Assembly (NCBI GenBank): GCA_024234855.1
Contig: JACKNN010000001.1
Span: 868,001 to 932,000 of the forward strand
Reading direction: 5' to 3'
From: Pseudomonadales bacterium
Lineage (GTDB): Bacteria > Pseudomonadota > Gammaproteobacteria > Pseudomonadales > Halieaceae
DNA: 64,000 bases
The notes under the pieces are model-generated. The model was not told the origin of the DNA and did not search any database. It worked only from the letters and a program-made list of their open reading frames with translations. Below are positions 9,144 through 16,001 of this stretch, one piece after another. Position 1 is the first letter of the stretch. Each line of letters opens with the position of its first letter. Made by a program: the position numbers and the translations under genes.

Positions 9144-10022
9144 ATGAAACTGCCGGCAGAACGCTTCAATTTTTCGGCGATAACGCAGCGCCCCCGCTGG
9201 CGTCTGCCCGAGGGCAAGCGCGTCGCGGTCTACACCGTGTTCAATATCGAGGAGTGGGATATAGAACGGCCCGTGGCGCGCGAGTATGTCACCTCGCCCG
9301 CCGGCGTCGTGACCGTCCCCAATGTGCCCAACTGGGGCTGGCATGAATACGGCATGCGGGTGGGCTTCTGGCGCCTGCTGGAGTTCATGCAAGCCAAAGG
9401 GCTCAGGGCCAGCGCGGCGATCAACGCGCGCGTCTGCCTGGGCCAGGGCGAGCCGGTCGCCGCCGCCATGCGCGAGGCCGGCTGGGGCTTTATGGGGCAC
9501 GGCTACCAGCAGCAGCCCCTGCACACGGTCGAGGACCAGTTCGACAACATCAGCAGGACCTTCCAGGTGCTGCGCGACTACACCGGCACAGATCCCCTGG
9601 GCTGGCTGGGTCCGGGCCTGCACGAGACCCTCGACAGCCTGGACCACCTGGCCCGTGCGGGCTTCAGGTTCGTCACCGACTGGCCCATGGATGACCAGCC
9701 GGTCAGCATGCAGACATCTCACGGGCCGATCGTGGCCATGCCCTATACCATGGAGTTGAGCGACCTGCCCATGATGGTGGTGCACGCGCACGAGTCCCGG
9801 GTGTGGTACGAGCGGGTGGTGGATCAGTTCGATTGCCTGTACGCCGAGGGCGTCGACCAGCCGCGGGTGATGTCGATGAGTATTCACCCCTACATCACGG
9901 GGGTGCCGCACCGCTTCAAGTATTTTGCCAAAGCCTGGGAATACCTGCTGGGCCACGACGAGGTCTGGTTTACCACGGCGGAGGAGATCTATGACTGGTA
10001 CCTGCGGTACCCGCCGGCATAG
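9144..10022 (+). CDS. Polysaccharide-deacetylase-fold hydrolase, PuuE allantoinase/imidase-like
   Basis: 292 residues with the NodB-like (CE4) barrel. The canonical metal-binding Asp-Asp pair is absent (the segment reads FNIEEWD), and the HxxxH motif is replaced by GHGYQQQP. This pattern is typical of the PuuE-like branch, which includes metal-independent allantoinase and a cyclic imide hydrolase of about the same length, rather than polysaccharide deacetylases. An amide- or imide-opening reaction fits the preceding M20-type amidohydrolase. It starts 28 bp after the M20 gene with GGGGGA upstream of the ATG. The substrate is not identified. Confidence 0.78.
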   Translation: MKLPAERFNFSAITQRPRWRLPEGKRVAVYTVFNIEEWDIERPVAREYVTSPAGVVTVPNVPNWGWHEYGMRVGFWRLLEFMQAKGLRASAAINARVCLGQGEPVAAAMREAGWGFMGHGYQQQPLHTVEDQFDNISRTFQVLRDYTGTDPLGWLGPGLHETLDSLDHLARAGFRFVTDWPMDDQPVSMQTSHGPIVAMPYTMELSDLPMMVVHAHESRVWYERVVDQFDCLYAEGVDQPRVMSMSIHPYITGVPHRFKYFAKAWEYLLGHDEVWFTTAEEIYDWYLRYPPA

Positions 10023-10161
10023 CGAGCCGGGACGATTACCGCGGTTCATCGCGCCGATATCGACCCTGCCAGTCAACAGATAGGGCGTTTCCAATCAAGC
10101 GGGCGGCCCGGGCGCTGGTAACATGGCCCGATACCTTGCCATGACCCGGGGAAGCACGCAG

Positions 10162-11358
10162 ATGGCCACCATTCCAGCCGAGCAGATATGGACCAGCGCC
10201 CTCAACCGCGCCGAATCCATCCAGGCGCCGTTTAATCACGACAAACTGATTCACTTCTACGACACCACCCTGCGGGACGGCGAGCAGTCGGTGGGCGTGT
10301 GTTTCACGCCGCAGGAGAAGTTCGAGATCGCCTGCAAGCTGGCGGAAATGGGTGTGAGCCGGATCGAATCGGGTTTTCCGCGGGTGTCGCCGGAGGACAC
10401 CGAAGCGGTCAAGCGTATTCTCGAGGCCGGCCTGGAGGCCGAGATCTGGGGGTTCGCCCGCTGCGTGCAGGCGGATATCGACGCCCACGTCGAACTCGGC
10501 ACGCAATACCTGCTGATGGAGATTTCCACCAGCGACGTCAAGATGGAAGCCTACGGTTTTACCCGGGAGTCGGTACTCAAGCGGGTGCAAGACTCGGTCA
10601 GGCACGCGCGGAAGAACGGCATCAAGCGGGTGAATTTCTTCGCGGTGGACGCCACCCGCAGCGACCTCGGTTTCCTGCGCCAGGTATACAGCACGGCGCT
10701 GGCCGCGGGGGCGGATGAAGTGTCGGTGGTGGATACCATCGGCGCCTGTGCACCGGAGGCGGTGGAGACGCTGATCCGCGAGGTGCGCTCCTGGGTCGGC
10801 GCCGATGTGCTGGTCCACTGGCACGGTCACAATGATTTCGGCCTGGCCACCGCCTCGGCCATCGCTGCGGTGCGCGGCGGCGCCGATTATATCCAGGGTA
10901 CCATCAACGGTATGGGTGAGCGCGCGGGCAACGCGGACATCTGCGAGGTCGCCCTCGCCCTGCAGGCACTGTACAACGTACCCGTGGCGCTGGACCTGGC
11001 GCTGGCCCGGGAAGTGTCGGCGCTGGTACAGCGCGCCGGCGGCTACACGGTGGACGGCTGGAAGCCGGTGGTGGGTGAATACCTGTACACGCGGGAGAGC
11101 GGCGCGGTGGCGACCCAGTTTCATATACCCGAGGCCATCGAGCCCTACTCGGCAGATATCGTGCGCGCCGAGCGCAGGATCGTGCTGGGTAAGAAAAGCG
11201 GGCTGGCCAGTGTTGCGCTCAAGCTGCAGGAGTTGGACCTGGATGTGCCCGAGGACAAACACGCCGCCATACTCAACGCGGTAAAAGTGCAGGCTACTGC
11301 CGCCCAGCGACTCATGTCGGACGATGAGTTTCGCGCGGTGGTCGCCCGGCACGGTTGA
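10162..11358 (+). CDS. DRE-TIM metallolyase: isopropylmalate/homocitrate synthase or HMG-CoA-lyase-like
   Basis: About 398 residues of TIM-barrel aldolase with the signature FYDTTLRDGEQSVG near residue 35, which supplies the metal Asp and catalytic Arg. Further conserved blocks are HWHGHNDFGLA (metal His residues) and GTINGMGERAGNAD. These place it among HMGL-like enzymes (isopropylmalate, homocitrate and citramalate synthases and HMG-CoA lyase). The short C-terminus lacks the LeuA regulatory domain, so feedback control by leucine is unlikely and a catabolic or specialised condensation or cleavage is more probable. ATGs also occur at 10123 and 10141. The one at 10162 is best supported by GGGGA at 10148-10152. 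Confidence 0.83.
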   Translation: MATIPAEQIWTSALNRAESIQAPFNHDKLIHFYDTTLRDGEQSVGVCFTPQEKFEIACKLAEMGVSRIESGFPRVSPEDTEAVKRILEAGLEAEIWGFARCVQADIDAHVELGTQYLLMEISTSDVKMEAYGFTRESVLKRVQDSVRHARKNGIKRVNFFAVDATRSDLGFLRQVYSTALAAGADEVSVVDTIGACAPEAVETLIREVRSWVGADVLVHWHGHNDFGLATASAIAAVRGGADYIQGTINGMGERAGNADICEVALALQALYNVPVALDLALAREVSALVQRAGGYTVDGWKPVVGEYLYTRESGAVATQFHIPEAIEPYSADIVRAERRIVLGKKSGLASVALKLQELDLDVPEDKHAAILNAVKVQATAAQRLMSDDEFRAVVARHG

Positions 11359-11403
11359 TAACAGCACAGTCGATAATCGCAAACACAGATACGGAGATAC
11401 ACC

Positions 11404-12480
11404 ATGAGCGACGTCAAGGTAGCGGTCATTTTCAAATCCTACGAGCCATTGTCGGCCATCCAGAAGTATGCGGCCCAGACCGAGGCATCGGGCTATGCCG
11501 GTGGCTTCTGGATCGCGGAGGCCTATCACTGGTTCCGCTCCTACGGCCTGGAGGCGCGGGGTTGTTTTACCACGCTGGCGGCGGTGGCCATGGCAACCAA
11601 AAAAATTCCCATAGGGCTGGGCATCACCTCGCCCTATATGCGTCATCCCACCATCCAGGCATCCGAGGCGGCGGGTATTGACGAGCTGTCCAACGGCCGC
11701 TTTCAGATGGGTATCGGCGTGGGCAAGGTGGGCATTGAGTACCTCGAGTACGATATCGACGTGATGAAGCCGGTGCCGGTACACCAGGAGTCCATCGACA
11801 TCATGCGCAAGGTGTGGAGCGGTGAGCAGTACAGTTACAAGGGCGACTTTTTTGAATCCAGCATGCCGGCCTACGACCGCAAGGGCGATGGTCTGCGCAC
11901 GGATATCCCCATCTATGTCGGCGCCACCGGTCCCTTCATGCAGCGGCTCGCCGGCCGCTCCAGCGACGGCATGCTGCTGGCGGGGCTGACCTCACCCAAA
12001 TTCGTGGAGTACGCGATAGACAACATGAAGAAGGGCGCCGAAAAAGCCGGCCGCACGCTGGCTGATGACTTCCCGGTGGGCGGTGTGATCCTGGCGGCCT
12101 GCAGTAAGGATGGTGCGAAGGCCAAGGGATTTACCCGCAGTTATACCGGGACCTATATCGTCAATAAACTGCGCAATATCAAGAATGACGTGATCCTGGC
12201 GGGTTCCGGCCTGCCCAGCGAGGCCTGGGACCCGTTCCGGGAGGCGATCAAAAACGGCACCGCCGACAACGTGGCGCACCTGGTGACCGACGAAATGCAG
12301 CGCAAGTTCACGGTCATCTCCGGCACCCCCGACGAGTGCGCCGAGATCACCCAGGAACTGATAGACGCGGGCTTGAATATGCCCATGCTGGAGGTGGTGG
12401 GCGCTACCGAGGCGGACAACCTGGAAACCGTCAGGTTGTTCGGCGAGGCCGTATTGCCCAAGCTGAAGCCAAAGCGGTAA
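11404..12480 (+). CDS. LLM-class oxidoreductase (luciferase-like, possibly F420-dependent)
   Basis: 358 residues of the bacterial luciferase-like superfamily, closest in character to F420-dependent methylene-tetrahydromethanopterin reductase-like enzymes. Features include the N-terminal strand VAVIFKSYE, the ITSPYMRHP segment, the FQMGIGVG loop and IPIYVGATGP, which contacts the flavin or deazaflavin in relatives. Family members use either FMNH2 or F420. The FO synthase gene at the window start makes F420 possible here. It starts 45 bp after the DRE-TIM gene with GGAG shortly before the ATG, so the two are probably one transcript. The reaction is unknown. Confidence 0.82.
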   Translation: MSDVKVAVIFKSYEPLSAIQKYAAQTEASGYAGGFWIAEAYHWFRSYGLEARGCFTTLAAVAMATKKIPIGLGITSPYMRHPTIQASEAAGIDELSNGRFQMGIGVGKVGIEYLEYDIDVMKPVPVHQESIDIMRKVWSGEQYSYKGDFFESSMPAYDRKGDGLRTDIPIYVGATGPFMQRLAGRSSDGMLLAGLTSPKFVEYAIDNMKKGAEKAGRTLADDFPVGGVILAACSKDGAKAKGFTRSYTGTYIVNKLRNIKNDVILAGSGLPSEAWDPFREAIKNGTADNVAHLVTDEMQRKFTVISGTPDECAEITQELIDAGLNMPMLEVVGATEADNLETVRLFGEAVLPKLKPKR

Positions 12481-12508
12481 ACCGGCGACCGGCTTCTGAA
12501 GGAGTTGA

Positions 12509-13633
12509 ATGTTGACTCAAGTGACTGCGGCGATCAGCGAACACACGGCGCCCCTGGCCAGTGACACCCAGCGGGTGCTCGCTATCGGCGGCATCCTGCT
12601 GATTGCCAGCGGGATGCTGTTCGGCGATATCTTCGCCATGTTTGCACTGCACCCCAATAACGCCCGGATCGGTGCGGCGATGTACACCGCCGCCGGGCTG
12701 ATTCCCACCGGTGACGTCGATGGCATCCTGGCCCAGTTTATGGCCATAGGCGGCTTTCTCGAGTTTCGCGGCACCAAGGTCGATACCCACTCCCACATTA
12801 TTCACATGGGCTATATCGCCCTGTTGCTGGCGATGCTGCAACCCTGGGTCGCGCTCTCGCCGCGGGTGCGCCATCGCACCGCCTGGCTGTTCATCCTCTG
12901 TGCGGCCCTGATGCCGCCGGCGATTTTTGCGATTCACTATGTCGGTCTGGCCTACAGCCCGTTGCAGGATATCGGCTGGGCCAGTATCTTCGCCGACCTG
13001 TTTGGCGCCCTGCTGGCGCTGGCGACGGTCATTAATCTGTACGGCCTGTGGCGCCACGTCGGAGGGCGCGGTGACGGCGGCGGCACGCCGACGTATATCA
13101 ATGCGGTCGGGAGCGGCGCCGGTCGCGCCGCGTCGCGCATTTTACTGGTGGGCGGACTGTTGCTGCTGGTGAGCGGTTTCCTGTATGGCGCAGGCCTGGC
13201 GCTGTATCACCAGTTCAACAGCGCGCCGACGGAGGTCGACATACTGAAAAGCATCGTGACGGCGGCCGCGGCCGGTGATCGTGCGGCGCTCGATGCGGCC
13301 TTTGGCGCCTTTGGCAATTTCCAGATGCTGAGGGCAATTAACGTGGCGAGCCACACGCATATCAACGAGATGGGGATCCTGTTGCTGCTGGTGTCCTTCG
13401 TCCAGGCTTTCGTGCAGTACCCGGAGGCGACCCGCAAGCGCTGGGCGAAGCTGGCCGTGGTCGGCGCCTTTGGGCTGCCTGCGGGAATACTACTGGAAAT
13501 TCCCTACGGCATCGTCGGCAGTGTCATCGCTGACAGCGCCGGTTTCCTGGTGATAGTCAGTCTTATGGCGATGCTGTTCGGCCTGCTGCGCTACACCGGC
13601 GCCAGCGATGCCGGCACGGGCGGTGTGGCATGA
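12509..13633 (+). CDS. Unrecognised membrane protein with two tandem His-x-His four-helix units
   Basis: A 374-residue integral membrane protein I cannot assign to a named family. It is an internal duplication. Unit 1 (about 20-185) and unit 2 (about 207-365) each have a first helix ending in FG or YG, a soluble loop of about 40 residues, then a His-x-His motif (H94-S-H96 and H282-T-H284) directly before a helix beginning at MG, and two more helices. The paired histidines at a membrane boundary could bind haem or metal (inference). The next gene, overlapping by 4 bp, encodes a third copy of the unit, so the two proteins probably form one complex. GAAGGAG precedes the ATG. Confidence 0.75.
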   Translation: MLTQVTAAISEHTAPLASDTQRVLAIGGILLIASGMLFGDIFAMFALHPNNARIGAAMYTAAGLIPTGDVDGILAQFMAIGGFLEFRGTKVDTHSHIIHMGYIALLLAMLQPWVALSPRVRHRTAWLFILCAALMPPAIFAIHYVGLAYSPLQDIGWASIFADLFGALLALATVINLYGLWRHVGGRGDGGGTPTYINAVGSGAGRAASRILLVGGLLLLVSGFLYGAGLALYHQFNSAPTEVDILKSIVTAAAAGDRAALDAAFGAFGNFQMLRAINVASHTHINEMGILLLLVSFVQAFVQYPEATRKRWAKLAVVGAFGLPAGILLEIPYGIVGSVIADSAGFLVIVSLMAMLFGLLRYTGASDAGTGGVA

Positions 13634-14115
13634 GCCGCGCGCAGCGAATACTGGTACTGAGCGGCGTGTTGCTGCTGGCGATCACCATGGCTTTCGGGGT
13701 CGGCTATGCCATCTTTGACGAGCACCAGACACTGGTGGGGATGGGCGAGCAAATGGCCGGCGGTTTCATGGCGGCGGCTGACGGTGATATGGCTGCTGCT
13801 TTTGTGGCGTTCGATAATTTCGGGGCCATGGGTGCTGAATACTCACTGGAGATTCACTCCCACGGGCACTGGGGTATGCTGGCGCTGATACTGATCATCC
13901 TGGGCCTGTTGATCGAGCGCACCGGGCTCAGTGAGGCCAGGGCGGTGGCGCTGGCCTGGTTGCTCGCCTTGAGTGCCATCCTTTTTCCGCTGGGGGTTAT
14001 CCTGCAGATCGGCCCGGCAGCCACCCTGGGCAAGGCCCTCGCCGTGCCGGCATCCGCCGGCATGGTGCTGGGTCTGCTGATCGCCGCCTGGTGCCTGGCG
14101 AAAAATCGCACCTGA
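13630..14115 (+). CDS. Unrecognised membrane protein, single His-x-His four-helix unit
   Basis: 161 residues and about four transmembrane helices. It has the same plan as each half of the preceding protein: RILVLSGVLLL for helix 1, a loop containing AAADGD, then H76-S-H78-G-H80 followed by a helix starting WGM, and two further helices. The ATG overlaps the upstream stop (ATGA), which indicates translational coupling and probably matched amounts of the two proteins. Function is unknown. It is placed between the luciferase-like enzyme and glutaryl-CoA dehydrogenase. Confidence 0.75.
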   Translation: MSRAQRILVLSGVLLLAITMAFGVGYAIFDEHQTLVGMGEQMAGGFMAAADGDMAAAFVAFDNFGAMGAEYSLEIHSHGHWGMLALILIILGLLIERTGLSEARAVALAWLLALSAILFPLGVILQIGPAATLGKALAVPASAGMVLGLLIAAWCLAKNRT

Positions 14116-14156
14116 ATGTCAATCGAATCACCCGATCAAGTAAGTCTGGAGTCGTT

Positions 14157-15344
14157 ATGAGTACAAGTACCAAGTGGGCAGCGTTCAACTGGAAGGATCC
14201 GTTTGGCCTGGAAGGGCAGCTGACGGAGGAAGAGCGGCAAATCCGCGATACCACACACGGCTATGCCCAGGCAAAGCTGGCTCCGCGGGTCCGGCATGCC
14301 TACCGGGACGAATCCACCGACCCCGCTATCTTCCGGGAGATGGGTGAACTGGGTCTGCTCGGCTGCACCATAGACGGCTACGGTTGCCCGGGGGTCAGCT
14401 ACGTCAGCTACGGGCTTATCGCCCGGGAAGTGGAGCGGGTTGATTCGGGCTACCGCTCGATGATGAGCGTGCAGTCCAGCCTGGTGATGTACCCCATTTA
14501 TGCTTACGGTGATGAAGCCCAGCGGGAAAAATACCTGCCCAGGCTGGCTACCGGAGAGTGGATAGGCTGCTTTGGGCTCACCGAGCCCGATCACGGTTCC
14601 GATCCCGGCGGCATGATCACGCGGGCGAAGAGCGTGGACGGTGGCTACCTGCTCAACGGCGCCAAGATGTGGATCAGCAACTCGCCCATCGCCGACGTGT
14701 TCGTAGTCTGGGCCAAGAATGACCAGGGCAAGATACGCGGTTTTATCCTGGAAAAAGGCATGAAGGGCTTAAGTGCGCCCAAGATCGAGGGCAAGCTTTC
14801 CCTGCGCGCCAGCATCACCGGCGAGATCGTGATGGAGGATGTATTCGTACCGGCGGAGAACCTGCTGCCCAACGTGGAGGGCCTCAAGGGGCCGTTCGGC
14901 TGTCTCAATAATGCGCGCTATGGCATCTCCTGGGGCGTGATGGGGGCGGCGGAGGCTTGCTGGCATGCGGCCCTTGAATATACCCTGGAGCGCAAGCAGT
15001 TCGGGCGGCCGCTGGCCGCCAACCAGCTGATCCAGAAAAAACTGGCCGACATGCAGACTGAAATCGGCCTGGCCCTGCAGGGCTGCCTGCAGGCGGGCCG
15101 GCTCAAGGATAACGACGCACTGGCGCCGGAGCTGATCTCCCTGCTCAAGCGCAACTCCTGTGGCAAGGCCCTGGACATCGCCCGGGTGGCGCGGGACATG
15201 CACGGGGGCAACGGCATCTCCGACGAATACCCGGTGTTCCGCCATATGTGCAACCTGGAAACCGTCAATACCTACGAGGGTACCCACGACGTGCACGCCC
15301 TCATCCTGGGCCGCAGCCAGACCGGCATACAGGCCTTCTATTGA
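14157..15344 (+). CDS. gcdH: Glutaryl-CoA dehydrogenase
   Basis: 395 residues, the usual length of glutaryl-CoA dehydrogenase, an FAD enzyme that oxidises and decarboxylates glutaryl-CoA to crotonyl-CoA with electrons passed to ETF. The acyl-CoA dehydrogenase blocks GLTEPDHGSDPGGM and the WISNSPIADV segment are present, and the C-terminal YEGTHDVHALILGR carries the catalytic Glu (about residue 374). The SGYRSMMSVQSSL segment is characteristic of this subfamily. The start at 14157 is supported by GGAG 6 bp upstream; an upstream in-frame ATG at 14091 lies inside the previous gene. It suggests the pathway it serves yields glutaryl-CoA, as in lysine, tryptophan or some aromatic degradation. Confidence 0.92.
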   Translation: MSTSTKWAAFNWKDPFGLEGQLTEEERQIRDTTHGYAQAKLAPRVRHAYRDESTDPAIFREMGELGLLGCTIDGYGCPGVSYVSYGLIAREVERVDSGYRSMMSVQSSLVMYPIYAYGDEAQREKYLPRLATGEWIGCFGLTEPDHGSDPGGMITRAKSVDGGYLLNGAKMWISNSPIADVFVVWAKNDQGKIRGFILEKGMKGLSAPKIEGKLSLRASITGEIVMEDVFVPAENLLPNVEGLKGPFGCLNNARYGISWGVMGAAEACWHAALEYTLERKQFGRPLAANQLIQKKLADMQTEIGLALQGCLQAGRLKDNDALAPELISLLKRNSCGKALDIARVARDMHGGNGISDEYPVFRHMCNLETVNTYEGTHDVHALILGRSQTGIQAFY

Positions 15345-15856
15345 GCAGGTCGGCCGTCAGCGAGAGCTATTGTCGGCGCTACGATATCGCCAGCATCGGC
15401 TTTCGGCGCGAAGCGGGGGTCACTGCTGCCGCCGAGCCTGTCTGTCACCTGGACGTGCGCTTTGGCGAGGGTTACAGCGTGCAGTTCAAGCTGCAGGGCA
15501 GGGCCGCCGGTATCGGTGAAACCGTGCGCCGCCTGCTTGGCGACGGCTCGATCGAGTGCGCACGGGCGGTCGATCCCGCCGCGCTTGAAGCTGAGCTGGC
15601 AGCCCTGTTCAGGGAGATAGACGGGCGCCTGCAGCGGATCAGGCACGAACAGGAAGTGCAGCGCATCCGCTACCTTGGCAATACTTTCGTCCTCAACGGC
15701 AAGACCGTGTTCGATGTGGTCGAGGATGTGGATGGCAGGTTGACGATTGCCATGCACCGGGACGGCGGTCGCCAGCAGGCGATGTTACAGGCCAGCGCGC
15801 TGCTCGATGGCCTGTACGATGGCTCGATTGTGATGCGCCCGCCGAGCACCCGCTGA
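15341..15856 (+). CDS. Hypothetical 171-residue protein coupled to gcdH
   Basis: The frame is open from 15248, but the first 30 residues are only the shifted reading of gcdH. The likely start is the TTG at 15341, which overlaps the gcdH stop (TTGA). From there the protein is a soluble mix of strand and helix (YDIASIGFRREAG, LDVRFGEGYSVQF, then an acidic helix LEAELAALFREID and VFDVVEDVDGRLTIAMH). No known domain is recognised. Coupled translation suggests a role linked to the dehydrogenase. Confidence that it is a gene comes from the codon pattern and its fit between gcdH and the downstream hairpin. Confidence 0.62.
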   Translation: MSRSAVSESYCRRYDIASIGFRREAGVTAAAEPVCHLDVRFGEGYSVQFKLQGRAAGIGETVRRLLGDGSIECARAVDPAALEAELAALFREIDGRLQRIRHEQEVQRIRYLGNTFVLNGKTVFDVVEDVDGRLTIAMHRDGGRQQAMLQASALLDGLYDGSIVMRPPSTR

Positions 15857-15904
15857 GCGCTCACCTGCGCGTTCGCCATTATCGGAATAATTCAGTTAGC
15901 GAAC

Positions 15905-15961
15905 CCGTTTCCCGCCCGGTTAATTCGCCGCAATGAGGCGAATCAACCGGGCGGGAAACGG
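15905..15961. terminator. 25-bp-stem inverted repeat between convergent genes
   Basis: Arms at 15905-15929 and 15937-15961 are complementary over 25 bp with a single G-T wobble, around a 7-base loop. It lies between the rightward 171-residue gene and the leftward TonB receptor, so it could end transcription from both sides. There is no U-run on either side, so a classical Rho-independent terminator is not proven. The length and GC-rich stem also suit an RNA-stabilising or protein-binding element. Confidence 0.55.
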
Positions 15962-16001
15962 AGCATGCTCAGGCTTGATGCACTCGCCCCCGTGGACCAG
16001 C

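Noticed and set aside
10036..11784. A 582-codon leftward open frame
   Set aside because: It is antisense to the DRE-TIM and luciferase-like genes and has biased composition without motifs.
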